In this document: positions 29,289-42,366 of the stretch, piece after piece | Layout: each line of letters starts with the position of its first letter | Numbering within the stretch: position 1 is the first letter of the stretch | Assembly: GCF_021726515.1 (NCBI RefSeq) | Contig: NZ_JAKKCJ010000009.1 | Location: 31,047 to 95,046 of the forward strand | Direction of reading: 5' to 3' | DNA from: Vibrio sp. CK2-1 | Lineage (GTDB): Bacteria > Pseudomonadota > Gammaproteobacteria > Enterobacterales > Vibrionaceae | DNA length: 64,000 bases | Position numbers and translations under genes: made by a program | The notes under the pieces: generated by a model | Seen by the model: only the letters and a program-made list of their open reading frames with translations | Told to the model about the DNA's origin: nothing | Database searches by the model: none

Positions 29289-29774
29289 ATTCTTTGTAAT
29301 TCAGTGAGTGATATCACTATTCAATAATAAATTCAGTTTTTCTGGATTTCTGCTCTTTGATTGCTACAGTTTATATTTCCAAACTCAATTTGCACGTTTG
29401 ATCTCAATGCTTCTCTGCATTATTACCCGCGTTATCTGAGAAGAATCAATAATTATCTACAAACTTATCCACATGTTTTTTTTGTGGATAACTTGGTGTG
29501 TAAGTTGTTTTTTAGTTGTAGTGAAATCCATTTCTAATGGATCATCTAAAGTTGATTAAAATCACAAATTAAATGACATGGTTGTAACCTGTTGTTTTGT
29601 ATAATCATTGTGTTTTTACTGTATGGAAAAACAGTGCATAACAAGGATCTTTATTTGATTTTTACTTGATCTTTATCATTTCTTTTGAATGTGCTTAACT
29701 TTTTGTTACGCCCTGTCACGCTCTCGCTTTTGTCACTTTTTCCACATTTCTAATATTTTTTGGGATAAGTATCA
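29289..29774. other. AT-rich gap with a DnaA-box cluster, datA-like candidate
   Basis: No gene is seen in 486 bases. Two perfect DnaA boxes face each other: TTATCCACA at 29465-29473 and TGTGGATAA at 29483-29491. Weaker candidates are TTATCTACA 29453-29461, AGTGCATAA 29633-29641, TGTGCTTAA 29690-29698 (one mismatch each to TTATNCACA on the appropriate strand) and TTTTCCACA 29738-29746 (fits the relaxed TTWTNCACA). AATCAATAATTAT at 29446-29458 resembles an IHF site with one mismatch. The neighbours (tRNA-Gly genes on one side, queG on the other) are, as I recall, those of the E. coli DnaA-titrating locus datA. Confidence 0.5.
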
Positions 29775-30905
29775 CTAAGCGTCTCTTGGTAACCCTTTTC
29801 CTATAATTCTAACTAGCCTTTCTAATTTAGTATTTCGTGCTGTATTGGCATCAATATCATTCTTCTTTTTATTTTGTTGCTCTATCGCCCACTGAATATG
29901 AATATCCAAATTATCATCTAACCCTAGGCGTGCTGTTAGTGCTTCTAGGATCGCAGATTCATAAGGCGCATTACCTAGGGCGATCGAAATATTACGTAAC
30001 CACTGAGTGTGGCCAATACGGCGAATAGCAGAGCCTTCCATATTTTTTAAAAATTGAAGTTCGTTCCACTGGAATAGCTTGATAAGGTCAGCATCATTGA
30101 AGATGTCACGTCGGTGAAAGCTTGTTTCATTTGTGACGTCTGCTGCTCTATTCCATGGGCAGACCAATTGGCAATCATCACAGCCATAAATTCGATTGCC
30201 GATTTTTGAACGAAGCTCTTCAGGGATGACACCATCTAGTTCAATAGTGAGGTAGGAGATACATAGACGAGCATCAATCACGCCTTCTTCGACTATCGCT
30301 CCTGTAGGGCAAGATGTCATGCAAGCTCGACATTGGCCGCATTGATCTGTCTGAGGTTCATCAATAGGAAGGGGGATATCAACTAATAGCTCACCAAGAA
30401 AAAACCATGAGCCAGCCTGCTTATCAAGAATGAGGGAATGTTTTCCTGCCCAACCTAATCCTGCTTTTTGAGCTAAAGGGCGTTCTAAAATGGGCGCAGA
30501 GTCAACAAAAGGTCGATACCCTAATTCACCCACTTCTTCTTCAATTCGTTGACCTAGCTTTTTTAATTGGTTGCGGATGAGCTTATGGTAGTCGCGACCT
30601 AATGAATAACGACTAATATAAGCCTGAGTAGGATCGGATAAATTTGAAGCAAATTGTGCCTCTGGAGGCAAGTAGTCCATACGAACGCTTATTACACGAA
30701 TGGTACCTGGGTGGAGTTCTTGTGGGCGCGCTCGCATCATGCCGTGTCGCGCCATCCAATCCATAGAACCATGGTAACCAGCATCAAGCCAACGCTGTAA
30801 TTGGGCTTCATGTTCCGAGAGGTCAACATCGGTGATCCCAACTTGCTGAAAGCCGAGTTCTTTACCCCATTGTTTGATTTTATTAGCAAGTTCTTGATAG
30901 TTCAT
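29775..30905 (-). CDS. queG: Epoxyqueuosine reductase QueG
   Basis: This protein has 376 residues. It performs the last step of queuosine synthesis, reducing epoxyqueuosine in tRNA, with cobalamin and two [4Fe-4S] clusters. The cluster ligands are in CGQCRACMTSCPTGAI and CDDCQLVCPWNR. The N-terminal cobalamin-binding half includes YISRYSLGRDYHKLIR. It is divergent from tsaE across a 271-base gap in which I see no gene; the nnr (yjeF) gene found there in E. coli is absent. Confidence 0.95.
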   Translation of the reverse strand: MNYQELANKIKQWGKELGFQQVGITDVDLSEHEAQLQRWLDAGYHGSMDWMARHGMMRARPQELHPGTIRVISVRMDYLPPEAQFASNLSDPTQAYISRYSLGRDYHKLIRNQLKKLGQRIEEEVGELGYRPFVDSAPILERPLAQKAGLGWAGKHSLILDKQAGSWFFLGELLVDIPLPIDEPQTDQCGQCRACMTSCPTGAIVEEGVIDARLCISYLTIELDGVIPEELRSKIGNRIYGCDDCQLVCPWNRAADVTNETSFHRRDIFNDADLIKLFQWNELQFLKNMEGSAIRRIGHTQWLRNISIALGNAPYESAILEALTARLGLDDNLDIHIQWAIEQQNKKKNDIDANTARNTKLERLVRIIGKGLPRDA

Positions 30906-31176
30906 GTTAGACGGGCTATTTCGGTAAGATTTATATTAGAATTCTAGCATGAGTTAGGAGTGTGATTCAGTAGCAACGACGATCTCTATTTGCTGAGTAA
31001 CGTAATTTTGACCAAGTTTCTATTTCTTTTTGACACTTTGTTTAGAATTTGTCGTCAATATATAGAATAATAGACCGATTGAGTCTTGCCACTGTTGACT
31101 CAGTCAGTTTACTATTTTTTATTGATGGAATTATAAGCTGCCAATAGGCCATTTATTTTACGGGTGATGACACTTT

Positions 31177-31653
31177 ATGACGACCAAGCAGACGATAAAA
31201 CAAGCTATGTTAAGTGATGAATCTGCGACCATCGCGTTTGGAACACAACTGGCTAAGTTATGCTCTCAGCAAACCACTATTTACTTACATGGTGATCTTG
31301 GTGCTGGGAAAACGACCTTTAGCCGAGGTTTCATTCGTGCTTTAGGCCATGAAGGAAATGTAAAGAGCCCGACGTATACCTTGGTTGAACCGTATCAGTT
31401 AGATAAGTGGCAAGTTTATCACTTTGATTTATACCGTCTTGCGGATCCTGAAGAACTCGAGTTTATGGGGATCCGAGATTACTTTACCCCCGATGCGATT
31501 TGCTTGGTGGAATGGCCTGAAAAAGGTGAAGGTCTGCTTCCTTTAGCCGATCTGGATATAGAACTACGTTACGTCGATGTGCAACGTCAGGTTGTGATCA
31601 CGGCGAATAATGAATATGGGCAATCTTTAGTCAATAAGTTGGAGCTGTGTTGA
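31177..31653 (+). CDS. tsaE: tRNA threonylcarbamoyladenosine synthesis ATPase TsaE
   Basis: This protein has 158 residues. The Walker A motif [15 protein letters not shown] is near residues 39-53. [23 protein letters not shown] and CLVEWPEKG are family signatures. With TsaB and TsaD it makes t6A at position 37 of ANN-decoding tRNAs. It overlaps the amiB start, giving translational coupling. Confidence 0.96.
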   Translation: MTTKQTIKQAMLSDESATIAFGTQLAKLCSQQTTIYLHGDLGAGKTTFSRGFIRALGHEGNVKSPTYTLVEPYQLDKWQVYHFDLYRLADPEELEFMGIRDYFTPDAICLVEWPEKGEGLLPLADLDIELRYVDVQRQVVITANNEYGQSLVNKLELC

Positions 31654-33389
31654 AACATTCTTATTTTCGAGCGCTGTGTCTGCTCATGATGTTATGGCTT
31701 GGTGCTATTGCGAGTGCCAATGCTAATTCTTTAAATAGTATTCGAGTTTGGCCTTCACCTCATGACACCCGCGTGGTGATGGACATGGGCAGTGAGGCTA
31801 AATTTAGCTATTTCACCTTAAGTGGGCCAGATCGCTTGGTTCTGGATTTAAAACAAACACAATTAAAAACCAAGCTACCGATTGTAATTAAAGATAGCCC
31901 GGTATTAACTAAAATTCGTCATAGTACACCGGCTGAGCCATCAAGTTATCGTTTAGTGTTTGAATTGAAATCAGCACAAAAACCAGAAATATTTACTTTA
32001 GCGCCAACTGCAGATGGTCAATATGGACATAGGTTAGTGGTTGACTTTAAACATGAAGAAACCGCTTCGACATCATCAAATGCTACTGTTGCTAAAAATG
32101 CTACTGCTGCTAAAAGTGCCCCTCAAAAAGCATCCGCTCCAGCGGTTACAACGCGCGCCATTCCACCATCTAAAATCGTAGTGGCGATTGACCCAGGACA
32201 TGGTGGTGAAGATCCAGGCTCTATTGGCCCGACTCGTAAATATGAAAAGCACGTGACATTAGCGATTGCTAAAAAAGTGGCGGCTAAACTGAATTCAACA
32301 TCCAATATTCATGCGGTCTTAACTCGTACCGGTGATTACTACGTTAACTTAAATAAGCGTTCGGAAATTGCCCGTAAAAATAAATCTCTATTATTGGTTT
32401 CGATTCACGCCGATAGTTATACGACGGCAGGGCCACGCGGTGCTTCGGTATTCGTATTAAGTACTCGTCGTGCTAATACTGAAATTGGCCGTTGGGTGGT
32501 GAAAAAAGAAGAACAATCTGAGCTTCTAGGTGGTGGCGGTGTTCTACTGTCTAAAAACAGCAATGATAAAAACGTTAGCCAAACGGTATTAGATTTGCAG
32601 TTTAGCCACTCGCAAACTGAAGGTAATAAACTCGCGTTGAAAGTGATCCAAGAGTTAAGACAAGTGACAAAAATGCACACGTCTAAACCAGTTTATGCCA
32701 GCCTTGCCGTATTGAAGTCTCCAGATATTCCATCAATATTAGTTGAGACAGGCTTTATTTCTAATCCACAGGAAGAGAAGCTATTATTTCAGAACTACCA
32801 CCAAAATAAATTAGCCGGTGCGATTTCCAATGCAGTGGTAGAGTACTTTAAAGCCAACCCACCGGAAGGCATGATTGTCGTGAATCAATCATCAGGTTCG
32901 ACTCATAAAGTGAAAAGTGGCGAGTCTCTTTCGGTGATTGCCCATAATTATGGCACCACTACGGCAAACTTGATGAAGTGGAATAACTTAAAAAGTTCGA
33001 CGGTATTTGTTGGCCAAGAGTTGAAAGTTGCTTCACCAGGTGCCACATCTAGTAATAGCGGTTCAACGGCTTCTCGTAGTTCTGGTAATACAACCGTTAC
33101 TCATGTGGTAAAAAGTGGTGACTACCTAGGTAAAATTGCTGAACAATATTCAGTATCGGTGAGTAGCATTAAGCAACAGAATAACTTGCGCTCTAATACC
33201 TTAAAAGTTGGCCAAAAATTACAAATCAGCGTCCCGGTAAAAACCACGATCTACCAAGTAAGAAGTGGCGACTTCTTAGGTAAGATTGCCGACAAGTATG
33301 GCGTCAGTATCTCTGATATTCGTAAAGCCAATAATTTGAGATCCGATAGTCTAGCAGTAGGGCAGAAGTTGACCATACCTCAATCTTAA
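31647..33389 (+). CDS. amiB: N-acetylmuramoyl-L-alanine amidase AmiB with three LysM repeats
   Basis: This protein has 580 residues. The signal peptide ends near residue 27, then come an AMIN domain (about 30-135), an Ala/Lys/Thr linker, and a zinc amidase domain with [13 protein letters not shown] (His184), VSIHADS and the catalytic [10 protein letters not shown]. Three LysM domains end the protein, starting near [18 protein letters not shown] and YQVRSGDFL. It cleaves septal peptidoglycan at division and is activated by EnvC, encoded at the left end of this window. E. coli AmiB lacks LysM. The start is GTG 31647 or TTG 31650; GGAG at 31641 fits the TTG better. It overlaps tsaE. Confidence 0.95.
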   Translation: MLKHSYFRALCLLMMLWLGAIASANANSLNSIRVWPSPHDTRVVMDMGSEAKFSYFTLSGPDRLVLDLKQTQLKTKLPIVIKDSPVLTKIRHSTPAEPSSYRLVFELKSAQKPEIFTLAPTADGQYGHRLVVDFKHEETASTSSNATVAKNATAAKSAPQKASAPAVTTRAIPPSKIVVAIDPGHGGEDPGSIGPTRKYEKHVTLAIAKKVAAKLNSTSNIHAVLTRTGDYYVNLNKRSEIARKNKSLLLVSIHADSYTTAGPRGASVFVLSTRRANTEIGRWVVKKEEQSELLGGGGVLLSKNSNDKNVSQTVLDLQFSHSQTEGNKLALKVIQELRQVTKMHTSKPVYASLAVLKSPDIPSILVETGFISNPQEEKLLFQNYHQNKLAGAISNAVVEYFKANPPEGMIVVNQSSGSTHKVKSGESLSVIAHNYGTTTANLMKWNNLKSSTVFVGQELKVASPGATSSNSGSTASRSSGNTTVTHVVKSGDYLGKIAEQYSVSVSSIKQQNNLRSNTLKVGQKLQISVPVKTTIYQVRSGDFLGKIADKYGVSISDIRKANNLRSDSLAVGQKLTIPQS

Positions 33390-33431
33390 GCTCGCTCTTA
33401 ATTTCAATCGATTAAATGGTGCAGTAGCGTT

Positions 33432-35381
33432 ATGGCGATAAAAATTTTACCCGCTCGATTAGCCAACCAAATTGCGGCAGGTGAAGTAGTTGAGCGCCCT
33501 GCATCGGTGGTTAAAGAGCTGGTTGAAAATAGTATCGACTCCGGCGCGACGCGCATTGATGTTGATATTGAAAAGGGTGGCAGCAAGCTGATTCGAGTGC
33601 GTGACAACGGCTCGGGTATTGAAAAAGATGAACTAGGCTTGGCGCTCAGTCGTCATGCCACCTCGAAAATTCATTCTCTTGATGATCTTGAAGCCATTCT
33701 TAGCCTAGGCTTTCGCGGTGAAGCGCTGGCCAGTATCAGCTCGGTTTCGCGTTTAACCTTAACGTCTCGCACGGCAACACAAGCTGAAGCATGGGCTGCG
33801 TATGCGGAAGGTCGAGATATGGCGGTGCAATTAACCCCTGCCGCACACCCGATTGGAACCACTGTTGAAGTGGTCGATCTCTTTTTTAATACGCCTGCAC
33901 GTCGCAAATTTCTACGCACTGAAAAGACCGAATTTTCTCATATCGATGAACTGCTTAAACGTATTGCGTTGAGCTGTTTTTCGGTCTCCATTACCTTACG
34001 TCATAATGGTAAAGTCATACGCCAATATCGCTCTGCTAAAACCGATCTACAAGTTGAAAAACGAGTGTCTGCGGTATGTGGTAATAATTTTATGGATCAC
34101 GCGGTTGCGATTGAACTTAACCATGATGATTTAAAGCTTAAAGGTTGGATCACCACACCGGATGGTGCACGTAGTCAGAGTGATCTTCAGTACTGTTACG
34201 TTAATGGTCGAATGATGCGTGATAAGTTAATTAATCATGCTATCCGTCAAAGTTATGAGAATGCACTGCGCCCCGAGCAATTCGCGACTTATGTGTTGTT
34301 TATTGAAGTCGCCCCACATCAGGTCGATGTTAATGTTCATCCCGCTAAGCATGAAGTACGCTTTCACCATGCTCGCTTAGTTCACGACTTTATTTACCAA
34401 GCGTTAAGTGATGCACTGGCGCAAAGCATTGAGCTCGTTAAACCATCGGTATCTAAATCGGCGTACGCAACTGAACCCGCTGGAGGTGATGATTACTCGA
34501 TTCGAGAGTCTGCTCCAGTCCATCAACCTCAGCATACAAGCTCTAACCCTAGTGCTAACACTCAAGCGTGGGAATCATCTCGTGTTTCATCGGGGCATTC
34601 GCGATCATCTTCCCCTGTCTCTTATCCAAGCTCGCGCCCATCATCCATAGTCCAGAAAAAGCAAACCGATGCTTATCGTGCTTTATTTGAGCCTTTGCCG
34701 AATGTTGCTGACGAGGAGTGTGATGAGTCGGAGCTAGGTGTTATGGAACAAGATGTTATGGATCAGGGTAATATCTATGTTTCTCAATCTCCAATGGAAA
34801 AGCATGAGAGCTCAGCGATCAATATCACCGACCTAGGTAAAGCATTAACGGTGATCCAAGATGTGTATTTATTGATGCAAAATGCGCAAGGTTGCCATTT
34901 GGTTGATTTAAATAAAGCAGAAGCGCTACGGGTTCAAGGGCAGTTTAATCTTGTTGATGGGGAAATGTTGAAAGCTCAGCCTTTATTGATCCCTTTAAAT
35001 ATTCCAATGTCGGCTGAAGATATTGAAACCTTAACGATTTATCAGAATCTATTGCTCACGCTGGGAATTGAATTAACAGCGAAAGGCAAAAGTAGCGTGA
35101 TGGTAATGGGCGTACCACAACCATTACGTCAGAAAAATTTACAGCAATTAATACCTGACTTATTGGCTGAATTACAAAAAGAACAAAATATTGAACTACC
35201 CTTGATCACTCAATGGATCACAAGCAAGATTGTGGTAGCAAAACCAAAATATAGGCTTTCTGAAGCGATTCAGTTAGTCGCAGAACTCGAACAAATCTGG
35301 GGCGCTTATTTGCCTTATCATCAATATAACTGGATCCAACCTGTGAATTTCTCTGAATCAATAGCGGCGCTGCAATCATGA
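33432..35381 (+). CDS. mutL: DNA mismatch repair protein MutL
   Basis: This protein has 649 residues. The N-terminal GHKL ATPase has [36 protein letters not shown] and [14 protein letters not shown] Ser/Gln-rich linker spans roughly residues 350-460, followed by a C-terminal dimerisation domain. The endonuclease motif DQHAxxE of other bacteria is replaced by [12 protein letters not shown], as expected for a MutH-dependent, Dam-directed system. It links MutS to MutH and UvrD. miaA overlaps its stop by 4 bases. Confidence 0.97.
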   Translation: MAIKILPARLANQIAAGEVVERPASVVKELVENSIDSGATRIDVDIEKGGSKLIRVRDNGSGIEKDELGLALSRHATSKIHSLDDLEAILSLGFRGEALASISSVSRLTLTSRTATQAEAWAAYAEGRDMAVQLTPAAHPIGTTVEVVDLFFNTPARRKFLRTEKTEFSHIDELLKRIALSCFSVSITLRHNGKVIRQYRSAKTDLQVEKRVSAVCGNNFMDHAVAIELNHDDLKLKGWITTPDGARSQSDLQYCYVNGRMMRDKLINHAIRQSYENALRPEQFATYVLFIEVAPHQVDVNVHPAKHEVRFHHARLVHDFIYQALSDALAQSIELVKPSVSKSAYATEPAGGDDYSIRESAPVHQPQHTSSNPSANTQAWESSRVSSGHSRSSSPVSYPSSRPSSIVQKKQTDAYRALFEPLPNVADEECDESELGVMEQDVMDQGNIYVSQSPMEKHESSAINITDLGKALTVIQDVYLLMQNAQGCHLVDLNKAEALRVQGQFNLVDGEMLKAQPLLIPLNIPMSAEDIETLTIYQNLLLTLGIELTAKGKSSVMVMGVPQPLRQKNLQQLIPDLLAELQKEQNIELPLITQWITSKIVVAKPKYRLSEAIQLVAELEQIWGAYLPYHQYNWIQPVNFSESIAALQS

Positions 35382-36316
35382 AACAACCATTACCACTCGC
35401 ATTATTTTTAATGGGCCCAACCGCATCAGGTAAGACTGAACTGGCGATTCGCTTAAGACAAAAATATCCGGTTGAGATCATCAGTGTCGATTCTGCGTTA
35501 ATTTATAAAGGCATGGATATTGGTACTGCTAAGCCTGATGCACAAGAACTAGCACTCGCACCGCATCGATTGATTGATATTCTCGATCCTAGTGAAGCCT
35601 ATTCAGCTGCGGATTTTCGTCGTGATGCGTTGCAGCAGATGGATGAAATCGTCTCTCAAGGTAAAATTCCATTGTTGGTTGGCGGGACGATGCTGTACTA
35701 CAAAGCTTTACTTGAAGGGTTATCACCATTACCCGCGGCTGATCCGGACATTCGTCAACAAATTGAACAAGAAGCCAATGAGAAAGGCTGGGATGCAATG
35801 CATCAACAGTTAAGTGAAATTGATCCTGTTTCCGCTAAGCGTATTCATCCTAACGATCCACAACGTTTGTCTCGCGCATTAGAAGTGTTTCGTATTTCAG
35901 GTAAAAGCCTAACCGAATTGACGGAACAAAAGGGTGAAGCATTGCCTTACCAAGTGAAGCAGTTTGCCATTATGCCAAAAGAGCGAGCAGAGCTTCACCG
36001 TCGGATTGAACTGCGATTTGAAAAAATGATGGCAGCCGGCTTTGAAGATGAAGTTAAAGCATTACGTGCCAGAGGTGATCTACATCTTGATCTTCCTTCA
36101 ATTCGTTGTGTAGGCTATCGACAAGTGTGGGAATATTTAGATGGCAATGGTACATTGGATGAGGCTATCTTCCGTGGGGTGTGTGCCACACGTCAATTGG
36201 CCAAGCGACAAATCACCTGGTTACGCAGCTGGAATGACTTAATTTGGTTAGATAGCGAAGATATCGATGCGGGGGTTAAGGCGATTTCTGCCGAAATTGA
36301 TCATTATTCACATTGA
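35378..36316 (+). CDS. miaA: tRNA dimethylallyltransferase MiaA
   Basis: This protein has 312 residues. The P-loop [49 protein letters not shown] and the [14 protein letters not shown] segment are family signatures. It adds the isopentenyl group to A37 of tRNAs reading UNN codons. Its ATG overlaps the mutL stop (ATGA). It is upstream of hfq in the classic amiB-mutL-miaA-hfq-hflX cluster. Confidence 0.97.
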   Translation: MKQPLPLALFLMGPTASGKTELAIRLRQKYPVEIISVDSALIYKGMDIGTAKPDAQELALAPHRLIDILDPSEAYSAADFRRDALQQMDEIVSQGKIPLLVGGTMLYYKALLEGLSPLPAADPDIRQQIEQEANEKGWDAMHQQLSEIDPVSAKRIHPNDPQRLSRALEVFRISGKSLTELTEQKGEALPYQVKQFAIMPKERAELHRRIELRFEKMMAAGFEDEVKALRARGDLHLDLPSIRCVGYRQVWEYLDGNGTLDEAIFRGVCATRQLAKRQITWLRSWNDLIWLDSEDIDAGVKAISAEIDHYSH

Positions 36317-36944
<628 letters not shown>

Positions 36945-36988
36945 TATCTATCTAATTTTGAACTATCAATCATTAAGGAGCGAGCTGC

Positions 36989-38296
36989 TTGTTTGACCGT
37001 TATGAAGCCGGTGAGCAGGCTGTACTTGTTCATATCAACTTCACACAAGAAGGTGAGTGGGAAGATCTCAGTGAGTTTGAAATGCTGGTATCTTCCGCTG
37101 GCGTCACATCGCTACAAGTTGTAACAGGTAGCCGCCAATCTCCGCACACAAAATACTATGTCGGAACCGGTAAAGCTCAAGAAATCGCGGATACAGTTAA
37201 GTCTCTCGGGGCTGAAATTGTCATTTTCAATCATGCTTTAAGTCCTGCTCAAGAGCGTAACTTAGAGTATTTATGTCAATGCCGTGTGTTGGATCGTACC
37301 GGGTTAATTCTCGATATTTTCGCCCAACGAGCTCGAACCCATGAAGGTAAATTGCAAGTAGAGTTGGCACAGTTACGCCATCTTTCTACTCGCTTGATTC
37401 GTGGTTGGACACACTTGGAGCGTCAAAAAGGTGGTATTGGTTTAAGAGGGCCGGGGGAAACTCAGCTTGAAACCGATAGACGATTATTGCGTGAGCGTAT
37501 TAAAGCGATTTTGCGTCGTTTAGCGAAAGTGGCTAAGCAGCGTGAGCAAGGGCGTAAAGCGCGTCAACGTGCGGAAATTCCAACTATCTCATTAGTGGGT
37601 TATACCAATGCGGGGAAATCTACTTTATTTAACCGTATTACCGAAGCTGGGGTTTATGCAGCAGACCAATTGTTTGCAACGCTAGATCCGACTTTGCGTA
37701 AGATAGAGTTAGAGGATGTTGGTGGGGCAATCTTAGCGGATACCGTTGGTTTTATTCGCCACCTTCCACATGACTTAGTCGCTGCATTTAAAGCAACCTT
37801 GCAAGAAACGCAAGAAGCTGACATTTTGTTACATGTTGTGGATGCAAGTGATGACCGTTTTCGTGAGAATATTCATGCGGTAAACGAAGTTCTTGAAGAG
37901 ATCGATGCTCATGAGGTTCCATCGCTATTAGTGATGAACAAGATTGATAGCATGGACGATCAGAAGCCAAGAATCGACCGTGATGATGAAGGCAGACCTC
38001 GCACTGTGTGGGTGTCAGCGATGGAAGGGCAAGGCATTGATTTGCTATTTGCTGCGCTGACAGAACGTCTAGCAACTCAAATTGTTCAATATCAGTTGTG
38101 TATTCCTCCTATGAATCAGGGGCGAATTCGGAGCCTGTTTTTCCAATTGAATGCAATTCAAGCGGAAGAGTATGATGAACAAGGCAATTTACTGATTGAT
38201 ATTAGAATGCAACAAGTTGATTGGTTAAGATTAGTGAAAAGAGAAGGGGCAGTCATGAGTGACTTTATCGTCACAGACATCACTGCTACAGTATGA
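36989..38296 (+). CDS. hflX: Ribosome-splitting GTPase HflX
   Basis: This protein has 435 residues. It starts at TTG 36989 with AAGGAG 8 bases upstream; MFDRYEAGEQAVLVHI is the standard N-terminus. The glycine-rich GGIGLRGPGETQLETDRRLL precedes the GTPase domain with GYTNAGKSTLFNR, DTVGFIRHLPHDLV and NKID. It recycles stalled ribosomes after heat or antibiotic stress. Confidence 0.97.
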   Translation: MFDRYEAGEQAVLVHINFTQEGEWEDLSEFEMLVSSAGVTSLQVVTGSRQSPHTKYYVGTGKAQEIADTVKSLGAEIVIFNHALSPAQERNLEYLCQCRVLDRTGLILDIFAQRARTHEGKLQVELAQLRHLSTRLIRGWTHLERQKGGIGLRGPGETQLETDRRLLRERIKAILRRLAKVAKQREQGRKARQRAEIPTISLVGYTNAGKSTLFNRITEAGVYAADQLFATLDPTLRKIELEDVGGAILADTVGFIRHLPHDLVAAFKATLQETQEADILLHVVDASDDRFRENIHAVNEVLEEIDAHEVPSLLVMNKIDSMDDQKPRIDRDDEGRPRTVWVSAMEGQGIDLLFAALTERLATQIVQYQLCIPPMNQGRIRSLFFQLNAIQAEEYDEQGNLLIDIRMQQVDWLRLVKREGAVMSDFIVTDITATV

Positions 38297-38354
38297 TATC
38301 AATTATTACGAGACAGATTGATATAACGTCATATCTATACGATGGAGCTTTCTA

Positions 38355-39548
38355 ATGGCGTGGAATGAGCCTGGAAATAATAACGACAATAACGGCCGCG
38401 ATAATGACCCTTGGGGTAAGAACAATAATCGTGGCGGTCGTGAACAAGGTCCACCTGATTTGGATGAGGTGTTTAATAAACTCAGCCAAAAGTTAGGTGG
38501 AAAATTTGGTAAGAAAGGAGGCGGTAAAGGGCCTTCTTTTGGTGGTGGCGGTGTAATGGGCTTTGGTGCCATTGCGATTATTGCCATTTTAATTTGGGTG
38601 TTCTCTGGTTTCTACACTATCGGTGAAGCAGAAAGAGGTGTGGTTTTACGCTTAGGCAAATATGAGCGTATGGTTGACCCTGGTCTAAACTGGCGTCCTC
38701 GCTTTATTGATGAAGTTTCTGCGGTAAACGTACAAGCTATTCGTTCTTTACGTGCATCTGGCTTGATGCTGACTAAAGATGAAAATGTAGTTACCGTTGA
38801 AATGGGCGTTCAATATCGCGTATCCGATCCATATAAATATCTGTACCGTGTGACGAATGCTGATGATAGCTTACGTCAAGCAACTGATTCAGCACTACGT
38901 GCGGTTATCGGTGATTCATTAATGGATAGTATTTTGACTAGTGGTCGTCAGGCGATTCGTCAAGAAACAGAAAAAACCTTGAACCAAATTATCGATAAAT
39001 ACGATATGGGCTTAACGGTTATTGATGTGAACTTCCAATCATCTCGTCCTCCTGAGCAAGTAAAAGATGCATTTGATGATGCGATTGCGGCTCGAGAAGA
39101 TGAAGAACGTTTCATTCGTGAAGCAGAAGCTTATAAAAATGAAATTTTACCGAAAGCAACGGGTCGAGCTGAACGTTTGAAGAAAGAAGCGCAAGGTTAT
39201 ACTGAACGCACGGTAAATGAAGCATTAGGTCAAGTTGCTCAGTTTGAGAAATTACTTCCTGAATATAATGCAGCACCAGGTGTCACTCGTGACCGTTTGT
39301 ACTTAGATTCAATGGAGAAGATTTATTCTCATAGCTCGAAAGTGCTGATTGACTCTGACTCATCAGGCAATATGTTATATCTGCCAATTGATAAGTTGAT
39401 TTCAGAATCTAAGCAAAACAACAGTTCAACTCGTGCAAAAGATAAAACGCAACCAACCTATGATGGTATTCAGTTGGATCCACAAAACAGCACTGAATCT
39501 CAAGATTCAGGCACTAACTCAACATCTACACGTCAAGGGAGATTCTAA
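38355..39548 (+). CDS. hflK: FtsH protease modulator HflK
   Basis: This protein has 397 residues. The N-terminal segment is Gly/Asn-rich and hydrophilic (DNDPWGKNNNRGG). A single membrane helix at about 64-86 (GAIAIIAILIWVFSGF) is followed by an SPFH/band-7 domain and a helical region (EAYKNEILPKATGRAERLKK). It forms with HflC a periplasm-facing cage around the FtsH protease. HflC follows after 2 bases. Confidence 0.97.
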   Translation: MAWNEPGNNNDNNGRDNDPWGKNNNRGGREQGPPDLDEVFNKLSQKLGGKFGKKGGGKGPSFGGGGVMGFGAIAIIAILIWVFSGFYTIGEAERGVVLRLGKYERMVDPGLNWRPRFIDEVSAVNVQAIRSLRASGLMLTKDENVVTVEMGVQYRVSDPYKYLYRVTNADDSLRQATDSALRAVIGDSLMDSILTSGRQAIRQETEKTLNQIIDKYDMGLTVIDVNFQSSRPPEQVKDAFDDAIAAREDEERFIREAEAYKNEILPKATGRAERLKKEAQGYTERTVNEALGQVAQFEKLLPEYNAAPGVTRDRLYLDSMEKIYSHSSKVLIDSDSSGNMLYLPIDKLISESKQNNSSTRAKDKTQPTYDGIQLDPQNSTESQDSGTNSTSTRQGRF

Positions 39549-39550
39549 GC

Positions 39551-40525
39551 ATGCGTAAGTTAATTATCCCTTTAGTTGCGATTTTAATTGTCGTTTCGTT
39601 AATGTCGGTGTTCGTGATCCCTGAAGGTGAGCGTGGCATCGTGATCCGTTTTGGTCGTGTACTTAAAGATACCAATGAAATCTCTAAGATTTACCCGCCA
39701 GGGTTACACATTAAAATGCCTTTCTTTGATAGTGTAAGAACGTTAGATGCGCGAATCCAAACCATGGATGGCCGCTCTGACCGTTTCGTAACCTCAGAGA
39801 AAAAAGACGTAATCATCGATACCTATGTTAAGTGGAAAATCAGTGATTTTGGTCAGTACTACCTAGCAACGGGTGGCGGTAATACCTTAACAGCAGAAAC
39901 GTTACTTGAGCGTAAAGTGACTGATGTACTTCGTTCTGAAATTGGTTCACGTGAAATTAAGCAAATTGTTTCTGGACCAAGCAGTGATGTTGTTGCGGTA
40001 GATTCTATCGATGATAATGAAGTACTGCCTGAATCTGCCAAAGAAGCACTTGAAATTGATGGCGAACGTGATCAAATCATGCAAGATGTATTGGAAGATA
40101 CTCGTGGTAGTGCAATGAAAGATTTGGGTGTTGAAGTGGTTGACTTCCGTATGAAGAAAATCAACTTACCTGATGAAATCAGTGAGTCTATTTACCGACG
40201 TATGCGTGCAGAGCGTGAATCGGTTGCTCGTAAACACCGTTCTCAAGGCCGTGAAAAGGCAGAGATCATTCGAGCTCAAGCTGAGTTAGAAGTGGCGACA
40301 ATTCTTGCAGAAGCTGATAAGACCGCTCGTGTAACACGAGGTGACGCTGATGCAACTGCAGCGAATATTTACTCAAAAGCTTATACACAGTCACCTGAGT
40401 TTTATAGCTTCTTACGTTCATTGAAAGCGTATGAGAAGTCATTTAGCAACAAGAGTGACTTGTTAGTACTTGATCCTAAGAGTGATTTCTTCAAGTACAT
40501 GAATGACAGTAATGGTCGAAAATAA
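39551..40525 (+). CDS. hflC: FtsH protease modulator HflC
   Basis: This protein has 324 residues. An N-terminal membrane helix (LIIPLVAILIVVSLMSVFVI) is followed by an SPFH domain beginning EGERGIVIRFGRVLKD and the family segment YRRMRAERESVARKHRSQG. It is the partner of HflK in control of FtsH. Confidence 0.97.
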   Translation: MRKLIIPLVAILIVVSLMSVFVIPEGERGIVIRFGRVLKDTNEISKIYPPGLHIKMPFFDSVRTLDARIQTMDGRSDRFVTSEKKDVIIDTYVKWKISDFGQYYLATGGGNTLTAETLLERKVTDVLRSEIGSREIKQIVSGPSSDVVAVDSIDDNEVLPESAKEALEIDGERDQIMQDVLEDTRGSAMKDLGVEVVDFRMKKINLPDEISESIYRRMRAERESVARKHRSQGREKAEIIRAQAELEVATILAEADKTARVTRGDADATAANIYSKAYTQSPEFYSFLRSLKAYEKSFSNKSDLLVLDPKSDFFKYMNDSNGRK

Positions 40526-40555
40526 GTTGATTGAACTTATTCGGTAGTAAGATTT

Positions 40556-40581
40556 GAAAGGCCCTTCGTGGGTCTTTCTTG
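40556..40581 (+). terminator. Possible terminator after hflC
   Basis: AAAGGCCC and GGGTCTTT pair around TTCGT, followed by CTTGTTT. The T-run is weak. Confidence 0.5.
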
Positions 40582-40628
40582 TTTCTGATATATAAAAGTT
40601 TTTGGGATATAAAAGAGAGAGATTGAAA

Positions 40629-40814
40629 ATGACCGCATTGATGATCGCCATTGGTCTATTGCTGATTTTTGAAGGGATGGGGCCAGCGTTATTTCCAAAA
40701 CAGTGGCGCGATATGGTGAGTCAAATGGCTCAGCAGCCCGATCAGCAATTAAAGCGTATTGGTACCGGTCTGATTCTGGTTGGTGCTGTTATTGTGTTAT
40801 TGGTGGTGAGTTAG
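40629..40814 (+). CDS. Small DUF2065 membrane protein (YjeT-like)
   Basis: This protein has 61 residues from ATG 40629; the frame continues upstream to 40602 without a better start. Two hydrophobic segments (ALMIAIGLLLIFEGMGPALF and TGLILVGAVIVLLVV) flank a short polar loop. It lies between hflC and purA, exactly where E. coli has yjeT. The function is unknown. Confidence 0.88.
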   Translation: MTALMIAIGLLLIFEGMGPALFPKQWRDMVSQMAQQPDQQLKRIGTGLILVGAVIVLLVVS

Positions 40815-40948
40815 CTTTTATGCTTCAATTTTGTAAAACCTAATATGCTGTCTGATATACAATATTTGTCGCAAAATTAACTTGCATAAAAAATCATCTA
40901 AAAAATGACTGCAAGATGGTACTAGGCTATGCTAGAATCCTTTTTTAA

Positions 40949-42286
<1,338 letters not shown>

Positions 42287-42307
42287 TGTTGAATTAAATT
42301 GAGTATT

Positions 42308-42335
42308 AAAAAAGCCGACTTCAATGTCGGCTTTT
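42308..42335. terminator. Bidirectional terminator between purA and hmp
   Basis: AAAAAGCCGAC and GTCGGCTTTTT pair around a 6-base loop, with A- and T-runs on both sides. It serves the convergent purA and hmp. Confidence 0.93.
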
Positions 42336-42366
42336 TGTTGCGTGTAATTTGTGACTATCGAGTCAA

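Noticed and set aside
29465..29491. Chromosome replication origin oriC
   Set aside because: Two good DnaA boxes are too few, no 13-mer unwinding repeats are seen, and the usual oriC neighbours (mnmG, dnaA, rpmH) are absent.
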